Part shown: positions 1 to 5,462 of the stretch, piece by piece
How positions within the stretch are numbered: the first letter of the stretch is position 1
How the letters are laid out: the number at the start of each line of letters is the position of its first letter
Source of the DNA: Actinomycetota bacterium
Lineage (GTDB): Bacteria; Actinomycetota; Actinomycetes; Streptosporangiales; Streptosporangiaceae
Length of the DNA stretch: 7,249 nt
Assembly: GCA_003242605.1 (NCBI GenBank)
Contig: QGUZ01000256.1
Span: 1-7,249, forward strand
Reading direction: 5' to 3'
Translations under genes and position numbers: made by a program
Notes under the pieces: model-generated
Database searches by the model: none
What the model was told of the DNA's origin: nothing
The model's input: the letters and a program-made list of their open reading frames with translations, nothing else

Positions 1-179
1 AGCCGCAACCTTAAAGCCCTACCCTGATCTCTCGGCGCGTACACGGGGCGCACGCGCCTGCGCAGGCAGGTCCCCGGATGCTTGTGATCTCGGCGTGACC
101 TGGTCGCGATACGAATCTGCTTTGTTGTCAAGTCTGGGGTGTAAAGCGGCGTACCACTACAAGGGGGGTACGGGGGACC
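1..179. other. Upstream non-coding region, no gene supported
   Basis: This stretch lies before the Ser/Thr kinase gene. One plus-strand frame stays open through it and runs on into the kinase, but out of the kinase's frame and without any recognisable protein, so it is taken as non-coding. A TTGTCA hexamer at 125-130 resembles a -35 box, but no TANNNT hexamer lies 16-18 bases downstream. A 12-bp perfect palindrome at 56-67 is within what chance gives in such GC-rich DNA. The region presumably holds the kinase promoter, but I cannot place it. Confidence 0.5.
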
Positions 180-1880
180 ATGGTGGCCCAAGGGACGAGC
201 CTGGCGGGACGGTACCGCCTGGACGAACGGCTCGGGGCCGGCGGCATGGGCGAGGTGTGGCGCGGCGAGGACATGGTCCTGGCCCGCACCGTCGCCGTCA
301 AACTGCTGCTCCCGGACCGCATGAACGACCCCAACTTCGTCCAGCGGTTCCAGAACGAGGCCCGGGCCATGGCCACCATCAACCACCCCGGCGTGGTCGA
401 CGTCTACGACTACGGCGTCACCGAGGTGCCGGGCGACGGCCCCACCGCCTTCCTGGTGATGCGGTTCGTCGACGGCGAGCCGCTCGACCGCCTGCTCACC
501 CGGCTCGGCCGCATCGCCCCCGAGCCGGCGATGGACCTGATCGCGCAGGCCGCGGACGCGCTCCAGGCGGTGCACGAGAAGGGGATCGTGCACCGGGACG
601 TCAAGCCCGGCAACCTCATGGTGCGCTCCGACGGCCGCCTCGTGCTCACCGACTTCGGCATCGCCCGGGCCGAGTCGGCGAACCGGCTCACCGACGCGGG
701 CATGGTGCTCGGCACCGCCGCGTATTGCGCCCCGGAGCAGGCCGAGGGCCAGCCGGTCACCCCCGCCGTGGACATCTACGCCCTCGGCGTCGTCGCCTAC
801 GAGTGCCTCGCCGGGATGCGCCCGTTCGACGGCGACTCCCCGGTGACGATCGCGCTCAAGCACATCCGCGAGGCCCCGCCCCCGCTGCCCCCCGACATCC
901 CGGCCCCGGTCCGGCACGTGGTGGAGCGCGCGCTCGCCAAGGACCCGGGCAGCCGGTGGCCGAGCGCCGCGGCGATGGGCCAGGCCGCGCGGCAGGCCGC
1001 GCTCGCCGCCGGCGGGGCCGCGCCGATGCCGGGCGAGGCCGGCGTCCAGCCCGCGACCGGGTACGGCGAGCAGCCCTACCCCGGCACCCCCGCCCCCTCC
1101 CAGCCGTTCTCCCAGCAGTACTCCGCGCCGTTCTCCCAGCCGTACCCGCAGCAGCAGTACGCCGAGCAGGCCTACCCGCAGGCGCCGTACCCGCCGGAGG
1201 ACGCCGCCCCCGCGCCGAACCCGCCGGAGCGGCGGGGCGCCCCCGCCCGGGCCCGCCGCCGGGGCGGCCGGGCCGGGCTGTTCACCGGGATCGGCGTGGG
1301 CGCGGCCCTGTTCGGCGGGCTCGCCGCGTTCGCCCTCAACGGCGTCGCCGCGACCGGGACCGAGGAGCCACCGCCCACCGCGGTGGGCCCGACCGCGACC
1401 GACCCCGGGACGAAGGCGCCGGTGCGGGCCACCACCGAGAGCCCGCGGCCGACCCGGCCCCGGCCCCGCAACACCCCGACCAAGGCCCCGCCCACGCGGC
1501 AGCCGACCCCCACCGCGGAGCCGACGCCGACCCGCACCGCGTCGCCCACGCCCTCACCCACGAAGCCGACCGCCACGCCGTCGAAGACCCCCGCGCTGCG
1601 GAAGGTGCCCTCGGTCGTGGGGCTCAGCGAGCCGGCGGCGATCGCCGTGCTGCGCCGGGCCGGCTTCACCCACCGGGTGATCATCAGCACCGACCCCGAC
1701 ACCGGCATGTGCACCAAGGTGCTGAGCCAGGACCCGGCGGCGAACGAGGTCGTGCCGTCCGGCACCGTGATCAGCATCGTGGTGGACCGGGGGACCGAGT
1801 GCCCCGGCGACGACGGGGACGAGTCGCCGACCCCGACCCCGACCCCGACGCCCACGGGCTCGCCCGCGCCCGCGCGCTGA
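180..1880 (+). CDS. Membrane Ser/Thr protein kinase with one extracellular PASTA domain
   Basis: A 566-residue eukaryotic-type Ser/Thr kinase that would phosphorylate cytosolic proteins in response to a cell-surface signal. The kinase domain spans about residues 11-265. Visible motifs are the glycine loop GAGGMGEV (19-26), AVK with catalytic Lys41, Glu60 of helix C, HRDVKPGN (138-145) with Asp140, DFG (158-160), GTAAY (178-182) and APE (184-186), so it should be active. A Gln/Tyr/Pro-rich linker (about 296-340) and a basic patch (351-364) lead to one membrane helix (about 367-390). Outside follow a Thr/Pro-rich stalk (about 395-470), one PASTA domain (about 476-537) and a second Thr/Pro tail. 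Family PASTA domains bind peptidoglycan fragments or related cell-wall ligands. PknB-type proteins usually carry several copies, so a single one is short. The ATG at 180 starts just before the conserved RYRLDERLG segment, with G-rich Shine-Dalgarno-like sequence at 162-177. The gene is convergent with the TPP enzyme, leaving 21 bp between stops. Confidence 0.93.
   Translation: MVAQGTSLAGRYRLDERLGAGGMGEVWRGEDMVLARTVAVKLLLPDRMNDPNFVQRFQNEARAMATINHPGVVDVYDYGVTEVPGDGPTAFLVMRFVDGEPLDRLLTRLGRIAPEPAMDLIAQAADALQAVHEKGIVHRDVKPGNLMVRSDGRLVLTDFGIARAESANRLTDAGMVLGTAAYCAPEQAEGQPVTPAVDIYALGVVAYECLAGMRPFDGDSPVTIALKHIREAPPPLPPDIPAPVRHVVERALAKDPGSRWPSAAAMGQAARQAALAAGGAAPMPGEAGVQPATGYGEQPYPGTPAPSQPFSQQYSAPFSQPYPQQQYAEQAYPQAPYPPEDAAPAPNPPERRGAPARARRRGGRAGLFTGIGVGAALFGGLAAFALNGVAATGTEEPPPTAVGPTATDPGTKAPVRATTESPRPTRPRPRNTPTKAPPTRQPTPTAEPTPTRTASPTPSPTKPTATPSKTPALRKVPSVVGLSEPAAIAVLRRAGFTHRVIISTDPDTGMCTKVLSQDPAANEVVPSGTVISIVVDRGTECPGDDGDESPTPTPTPTPTGSPAPAR
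1827..1850 (+). repeat. Hexanucleotide tandem repeat encoding Thr-Pro units
   Basis: Four tandem copies of a 6-base unit (CCGACC three times, then CCGACG) lie near the 3' end of the kinase gene and encode the alternating Pro/Thr tail after the PASTA domain. Because the unit is two codons long, copy-number change would lengthen or shorten the tail without a frameshift. Confidence 0.8.
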
Positions 1881-1901
1881 CCGCCGCCGGGGCGCGCCGC
1901 G

Positions 1902-3566
1902 TCACACGCCCGTGGTGTTGCGCGGGTAGGCGATCTCCGGGTCGGTGACGACGTTCACCAGGTACGGCACGCCGGAGTCGAAGGCCCGCCGCAGCGCCGG
2001 GCCGATCTCGTCCGGAGAGGTGACGAGCTCGCCGGCGCCGCCGAGCGCGGTCACCACCTGGTCGTAGCGCGTGCCCTGCCGCAGCTCGGCCGCCACGTCG
2101 TAGCCGTACAGCGCCCGCATCGGGTGCTTCTCCAGCCCCCACATGCCGTTGTTGCCGCAGATCATCACGACCGGCAGGCCGTGCCGCACCAGCGTGTCGA
2201 CGTCCATCAGGGAGAACCCGGCCGCGCCGTCGCCGAGCAGCAGCACCACCTGTGCGGAGGGCCGGGCGAGCCGGGCCGCGATCGCGTACCCCAGGCCGGT
2301 GCCGAGGCACCCGTACGGGCCGGGGTCGAGCCAGCAGCCGGGCCGTTGCGGCTCGATGTACTTGCCCGCGTAGGAGACGAAGTCGCCGCCGTCACCGATC
2401 ACCACCGCGTCGTCGGCGAGCACCTTGTTCAGCTCGCCGTAGATGCGCATCGGGTGGATGGGGTCGGCGTCGCTGGCGAGCAGCTCGGCGTCCCCGGCGC
2501 GGGCCGCCGCGGCGGCGTCCGCCAGCCGGGTGAGCCACGGCGCGTACCGCTTCGGCGAGACCCCGGCCGTGGCGCAGGCGGTGGCGAGGCCGCGGAACAC
2601 GAGCGTGAGGTCGCCCGCGGCCGACCCGGCGGGCTGGATGTGCGTGGCGACCTGGCCGGGCGCGTCCACCAGGTGCACCACCCGGGCGAGCGGGGTGCCC
2701 TCCTTGCCGCCGAACCAGCCGTAGCCGAGCCGGAAGTCGAGCGGCGCCCCCGCGACGATCACCAGGTCGGCCTGGCCGAACGCGACCCCGCGGGCCCGGG
2801 TGACGAGCAGCTCGTGCCCGGCGGGCAGGATGCCGCGCCCCTGGCCGTTGAGGATCACCGGCAGCCGGTACTCCTCGGCGAACTCGCGGGCGGCCTGCTC
2901 GGCGCCGTCGAGCCACACGTCCGAGCCGAGCACGAGCACCGGCCGCTCGGCCTCGGCGAGCAGCCGGGCGATGTGGCCGAGCGCGTCGGGGTCGGGCTCG
3001 CGGGAGCCGTCCGCGCCGCCGTCCTGCGGCGTCAGCGCCTCGGCCGGGGGCTCGGGGGCGGGCGCGAACAGGTGGTCCATGTAGAAGTCGAGGAAGACCG
3101 GGCCGCGGTGCGGGGCGAGCGCGGTCCGGAACGCGGTCGCCACGTCCTGCGCGACGCTCTCCGCCGAGGCCGCGGTGAACGACCGCTTGGTGATCGGTTC
3201 GAGCAGGGGTGGGTGGTCGAGCTCCTGGAGCGCGCCCGAGCCCCAGCGGGACAGCGGGGCCCGGCCGCCCATCACGACCACGGGGGAGCCGTTGAAGTGG
3301 GCGGTGGCGACGCCGCTCACCCCGTTGGTCACGCCGGGGCCGGCGGTCAGTACGGCGAGCCCGGGCCGCCGGGTGAGCCGGGCCATGGCCTCGGCCGCGA
3401 ACACCGCGCTCTGCTCGTGGCGCACGTCGAGGATGCGCATGTTCTCGTGCACGGCGCCGTCGTAGAGGGGGAACACGTGTCCGCCCGACAGGGTGAACAT
3501 CACATCGACGCCGAAGGCGCGGGAGACGGCTACGGCGACGTCTCCGGCGTGCTTAGCAGAGTCCAT
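1902..3566 (-). CDS. ilvG: Thiamine-diphosphate-dependent acetolactate synthase-like enzyme (IlvG/Rv1820 type)
   Basis: A 554-residue cytosolic TPP enzyme. The N-terminal pyrimidine-binding domain has the FTLSGGH segment (24-30) and the proton-relay Glu51 in VRHEQ. A central domain covers roughly 190-340. The C-terminal diphosphate-binding domain has the GDG...NN motif (Gly445-Asp446-Gly447 to Asn472-Asn473). Segments such as FTLSGGH, NNGMWGLEKHPM and PGCWLD match what I recall of Mycobacterium tuberculosis IlvG (Rv1820), so orthology is likely. That family is named acetolactate synthase, but the PKD(V) motif of biosynthetic AHAS (end of domain 1) reads FYMDHLF here, and no ilvN regulatory subunit lies beside it. 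Acetolactate synthesis is therefore doubtful; another 2-oxoacid decarboxylase, ligase or lyase reaction is possible. The ATG at 3566 lacks a Shine-Dalgarno sequence but sits 7 bases after a good -10 box, suggesting a leaderless message. Sure of the TPP fold, unsure of the substrate. Confidence 0.88.
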   Translation of the reverse strand: MDSAKHAGDVAVAVSRAFGVDVMFTLSGGHVFPLYDGAVHENMRILDVRHEQSAVFAAEAMARLTRRPGLAVLTAGPGVTNGVSGVATAHFNGSPVVVMGGRAPLSRWGSGALQELDHPPLLEPITKRSFTAASAESVAQDVATAFRTALAPHRGPVFLDFYMDHLFAPAPEPPAEALTPQDGGADGSREPDPDALGHIARLLAEAERPVLVLGSDVWLDGAEQAAREFAEEYRLPVILNGQGRGILPAGHELLVTRARGVAFGQADLVIVAGAPLDFRLGYGWFGGKEGTPLARVVHLVDAPGQVATHIQPAGSAAGDLTLVFRGLATACATAGVSPKRYAPWLTRLADAAAAARAGDAELLASDADPIHPMRIYGELNKVLADDAVVIGDGGDFVSYAGKYIEPQRPGCWLDPGPYGCLGTGLGYAIAARLARPSAQVVLLLGDGAAGFSLMDVDTLVRHGLPVVMICGNNGMWGLEKHPMRALYGYDVAAELRQGTRYDQVVTALGGAGELVTSPDEIGPALRRAFDSGVPYLVNVVTDPEIAYPRNTTGV

Positions 3567-3573
3567 GCGCGCG

Positions 3574-3602
3574 ACGTTACCAGCGGGTCACTTTGCTGAG
3601 AA
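3574..3602 (-). promoter_or_regulatory. Candidate sigma-70/HrdB-type promoter of the TPP enzyme gene
   Basis: On the minus strand a -35 hexamer TTCTCA (3602-3597) and a -10 hexamer TAACGT (3579-3574) are separated by exactly 17 bases. Seven bases lie between the -10 box and the ATG at 3566, so transcription would start at or next to the start codon. This fits a leaderless mRNA and the missing ribosome binding site. The match was found by eye, with no experimental support. Confidence 0.5.
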
Positions 3603-3727
3603 GCACGGCGGTTATCGAATCGCGACCTGGGCCGCTCAACCCGCGGGCCCCGCGCTGCATCTCACCAGGCGCATGACCCAGGAGAGCTCGAGAATCCGCT
3701 CTTCCAACGCGTCAGAGGGGGAACACG

Positions 3728-4411
3728 ATGTCCGCTTTCCGCAGGGGTACCGCCACGGCCCTCGCCGTGGTCGCCGGGGCCGTGACGCTCGCCGGTCCGG
3801 GGCTCGCGCAGGCCGCCACCGTTCAGGCAGGCACGTTACAGGCAGGCGCGGCCCAGGCGGGCACGGCGCAGGCCGCCGCGTTCCGCATCCCCAAGAACTT
3901 CCTGCTGCACGAGGCCGAGTACCGCAAGGCCAAGAAGCCGGCGAAGGCCACGTTCAGCGACAGCCGTACCAGGCTGCGGCTGATCTACCCGTGCGCCAAG
4001 GGCCGGGCCGACGGCAAGCGGGTCGCGGCGCGCACCATCCGCCTGCGGGTGAACGAGACCGACTGGTCCGCCGAGCAGCTCATCGTCTACCGCAGCAAGC
4101 GGGAGGCGAAGAAGGGCTTCGCCGCCCTGCGCACGGACCTCGCCCGGTGCGGCAAGGGCGGCAAGACCGTCTTCGAGCGCTACCGGTACCGGTGGAAGCC
4201 GGTCCGGATCGGCGACGAGGCGCTCCTGGTGGGCCTCGACGAGTTCGAGGACGCCCACGTCTACGCGGCCGCGCGCCGGGGCCGGGCGATCTTCATCTAC
4301 GCGCACACCGGCGGCTGGGACGCCAGGTTCCGGGCGAAGCACTTCGGCGCGGTCGAGCGCGACGCGCGCCGGATGGCCCGCAAGGTCTGCTCGCTGCCCG
4401 GCGTCTGCTGA
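3728..4411 (+). CDS. Secreted protein with possible PknH-like sensor domain
   Basis: A 227-residue protein with a signal peptide: basic start (Arg5, Arg6), hydrophobic core (about 9-26) and an AQA-type cleavage site near residues 27-30. There is no lipobox, so it should be released or wall-associated. Directly after comes a five-copy pentapeptide repeat (28-52). The mature part has four cysteines (89, 141, 221, 227), enough for two disulfides. The order of a Tyr/Ala helix with Cys141, then IGDEA (161-165), an RRGR strand (183-186), and a final helix with Cys221 resembles PknH-type extracellular sensor domains and related actinobacterial secreted proteins. This is a by-eye resemblance, and no function can be assigned. 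The ATG follows a clear GAGGGGG Shine-Dalgarno sequence about 7 bases upstream. One leucine (residue 37) uses the rare TTA codon. The gene is divergent from the TPP enzyme and convergent with dasR, with 15 bp between stops. Confidence 0.8.
   Translation: MSAFRRGTATALAVVAGAVTLAGPGLAQAATVQAGTLQAGAAQAGTAQAAAFRIPKNFLLHEAEYRKAKKPAKATFSDSRTRLRLIYPCAKGRADGKRVAARTIRLRVNETDWSAEQLIVYRSKREAKKGFAALRTDLARCGKGGKTVFERYRYRWKPVRIGDEALLVGLDEFEDAHVYAAARRGRAIFIYAHTGGWDARFRAKHFGAVERDARRMARKVCSLPGVC
3809..3883 (+). repeat. Five tandem 15-bp repeats encoding the pentapeptide QA(A/G)xx
   Basis: Five consecutive 15-base units begin CAGGC at 3809, 3824, 3839, 3854 and 3869. They encode QAATV, QAGTL, QAGAA, QAGTA and QAAAF, at the junction of signal peptide and mature secreted protein. 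Units differ by several substitutions, so the array is not a very recent expansion. Confidence 0.85.
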
Positions 4412-4426
4412 GCCGCGCGCCCGGCG

Positions 4427-5152
4427 TCAGGACAGCGGCCGCCGCAGCCGGGTGACGAACTTGTAGCGGTCGCCCCGATACAGCGACTGGGCCCACTCCA
4501 CGGGGTTCCCGTCGGCGTCGAACGCGTGCCGGGTGAGCAGCAGCATCGGCAGCCCCACGTCGACGCCGAGGATCTGCGCGTCGTACGGCGAGGCGAGCAC
4601 GGTCTCGATGCTCTCCTCGGCGTCGGTGAGCCGCACGCCGTAGGCCGTGGCGAGCGTCTCGTACAGCGAGGAGTGGGCCTCCAGCTCGCGCCGCAGCCGG
4701 GGGAACCGGCGGGCGGACAGGTGCGTGGTGTCGATCGACATCGGCTCGCCGTTGGCCAGCCGGAGCCGGTGGATGCGCAGCACCCGCCCGCCGGGGTTGA
4801 TGGCGAGCCGCCGCGCGAGCGTCTCGTCGGCCGAGATGTAGCTGATGTCGAGGATCTTGGTGTCGGGCTCCAGGCCGACGGTGCGCAGGTCGCCCGTGTA
4901 GGAGGTGAGCTGGAGCACCTGGGCCACCTTGGGCTGGGCCACGAACGTGCCCTTGCCCTGGATGCGCACGAGCCGTCCCTCGATCACCAGCTCGGCGAGC
5001 GCCTGGCGCACCGTGGTGCGCGAGGTGTTGAACCGGACGGCGAGCGTGCGCTCCGGGGGCAGCGCGCTGCCGGGGGGCAGTGATTTGGTGAGCTCCAGCA
5101 GACTCCGCTTCACGTCGTAGTATTTCGGGACCCGGGGGGATTCCTCGGTCAT
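4427..5152 (-). CDS. dasR: GntR/HutC-family transcriptional regulator, DasR-like
   Basis: A 241-residue repressor-type DNA-binding protein. The N-terminal winged helix (about 10-75) contains PPERTLA (32-38), SRTTVRQAL (44-52) and the wing IQGKGTFV (64-71). The C-terminal UTRA effector domain covers about 80-235. Runs such as VPKYYDVK, QLTSYT, THLSARRFP and YRGDRYKFV closely match my memory of Streptomyces DasR. That protein senses glucosamine-6-phosphate and represses N-acetylglucosamine and chitin uptake genes, linking amino-sugar supply to development and antibiotics. Function here is inferred from this likeness. The ATG at 5152 is preferred, with GGAGG ending 8 bases upstream; a GTG directly before it (5155) would add one residue. 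The ATG overlaps the TGA of a 20-codon upstream ORF (TGATG), suggesting translational coupling. No convincing DasR operator was found nearby. The 3' end nearly abuts the secreted-protein gene. Confidence 0.9.
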   Translation of the reverse strand: MTEESPRVPKYYDVKRSLLELTKSLPPGSALPPERTLAVRFNTSRTTVRQALAELVIEGRLVRIQGKGTFVAQPKVAQVLQLTSYTGDLRTVGLEPDTKILDISYISADETLARRLAINPGGRVLRIHRLRLANGEPMSIDTTHLSARRFPRLRRELEAHSSLYETLATAYGVRLTDAEESIETVLASPYDAQILGVDVGLPMLLLTRHAFDADGNPVEWAQSLYRGDRYKFVTRLRRPLS

Positions 5153-5214
5153 CACCCCTCCCTCCGGGACCCACCGGCGGAGTGCCTCGCGCCCTGCCCG
5201 ACATGCCCGTTCAC
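5152..5214 (-). CDS. Candidate 20-codon leader peptide translationally coupled to dasR
   Basis: A short ORF starts with GTG (5214-5212), seven bases after a strong Shine-Dalgarno GGAGGAGG (5229-5222). It runs 20 codons and stops at TGA (5154-5152), which shares one base with the dasR ATG. Its start overlaps the stop of the 61-codon ORF upstream in a GTGA arrangement. The product (beginning VNGHVGQGARHSAGG) is Gly/Arg-rich with no recognisable domain and includes two rare AGG codons. It could be a leader whose translation sets ribosome access to dasR, or simply chance open sequence. Signal strength and geometry are the only evidence. Confidence 0.3.
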   Translation of the reverse strand: MNGHVGQGARHSAGGSRREG

Positions 5215-5396
5215 GACGAGGCCTCCTCCATCACCGTCACCGCGGCGCACACGATCACCGCGAGATCATCCGAACCCAGCTTGTACCGTGCCGTCAAGCT
5301 CGGCAAGGCGACCGGTTCGGGCCGGGCGACGCCCGTGGCTCCGGTCACCGTCCGTCGCGGCAGGTCAGGATGGTGGTTCAGGATAACCGGAACCAC
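5211..5396 (-). CDS. Candidate small protein ORF (61 aa) upstream of dasR
   Basis: An unrecognised 61-codon ORF. It starts with GTG at 5396-5394, exactly seven bases after GGAGGTG (5410-5404), one of the strongest ribosome-binding sites in the window. The product starts VVPVILNHHPDLPRRT and ends DDLAVIVCAAVTVMEEASS, with a hydrophobic segment (about residues 46-56) too short for a sure membrane span. Roughly four fifths of third codon positions are G or C, below the large neighbours but above random expectation. Its TGA (5213-5211) overlaps the GTG of the 20-codon ORF, and the dasR start lies 58 bases further on, so it could head a dasR transcript. It would leave 66 bp before the PdtaS GTG start. 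It may be a real small gene, or a coincidence in a GC-rich intergenic region. Confidence 0.38.
   Translation of the reverse strand: MVPVILNHHPDLPRRTVTGATGVARPEPVALPSLTARYKLGSDDLAVIVCAAVTVMEEASS
5373..5396. promoter_or_regulatory. Inverted repeat, possible operator between dasR and pdtaS
   Basis: Perfect 7-bp arms, GTGGTTC at 5373-5379 and GAACCAC at 5390-5396, are separated by 10 bases, giving the symmetry of a dimeric regulator site. It lies about 67 bases before the chosen pdtaS start and covers the start codon of the candidate 61-codon ORF. It does not match the DasR consensus core TGGTCTAGACCA. About one such repeat is expected by chance in a region this long. Confidence 0.25.
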
Positions 5397-5425
5397 GCTC
5401 GGACACCTCCGGCAGGGTCCGTCGA

Positions 5426-5456
5426 TTCGCTTTTCCCCGCCCCGGGCGCGCATGAT
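5426..5456 (+). promoter_or_regulatory. Weak candidate promoter of pdtaS
   Basis: TTCGCT (5426-5431) and CATGAT (5451-5456) resemble -35 and -10 boxes with a 19-base spacer. The -10-like box ends 6 bases before the GTG at 5463. There is no Shine-Dalgarno sequence in front of that GTG, so a leaderless transcript is plausible. Both hexamers match the consensus poorly. Confidence 0.22.
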
Positions 5457-5462
5457 GCTTAC

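Noticed and set aside
56..67. 12-bp perfect palindrome GCCTGCGCAGGC upstream of the kinase
   Set aside because: Several such palindromes are expected by chance in about 7 kb of DNA this GC-rich, and nothing else supports an operator.
125..157. Possible kinase promoter with TTGTCA as -35
   Set aside because: No TANNNT hexamer lies at 16-18 bases; the nearest candidates are at 10 or 21 bases.
95..1948. A 617-codon plus-strand frame over the kinase
   Set aside because: Arg/Pro/Gly-rich out-of-frame reading of the kinase gene with no domain.
2124..3599. Long plus-strand open frame (491 codons) opposite the TPP enzyme gene
   Set aside because: The product is Gly/Arg/Val-rich with no motifs. It is a shadow of G/C-biased third positions, while the minus frame encodes a complete TPP enzyme.
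5265..5297. Minus-strand TTGACG (5297-5292) as a -35 for dasR
   Set aside because: The hexamer at 18 bases (TCGGAT) lacks the key A, and GATGAT lies 21 bases away, so the pair is not convincing.
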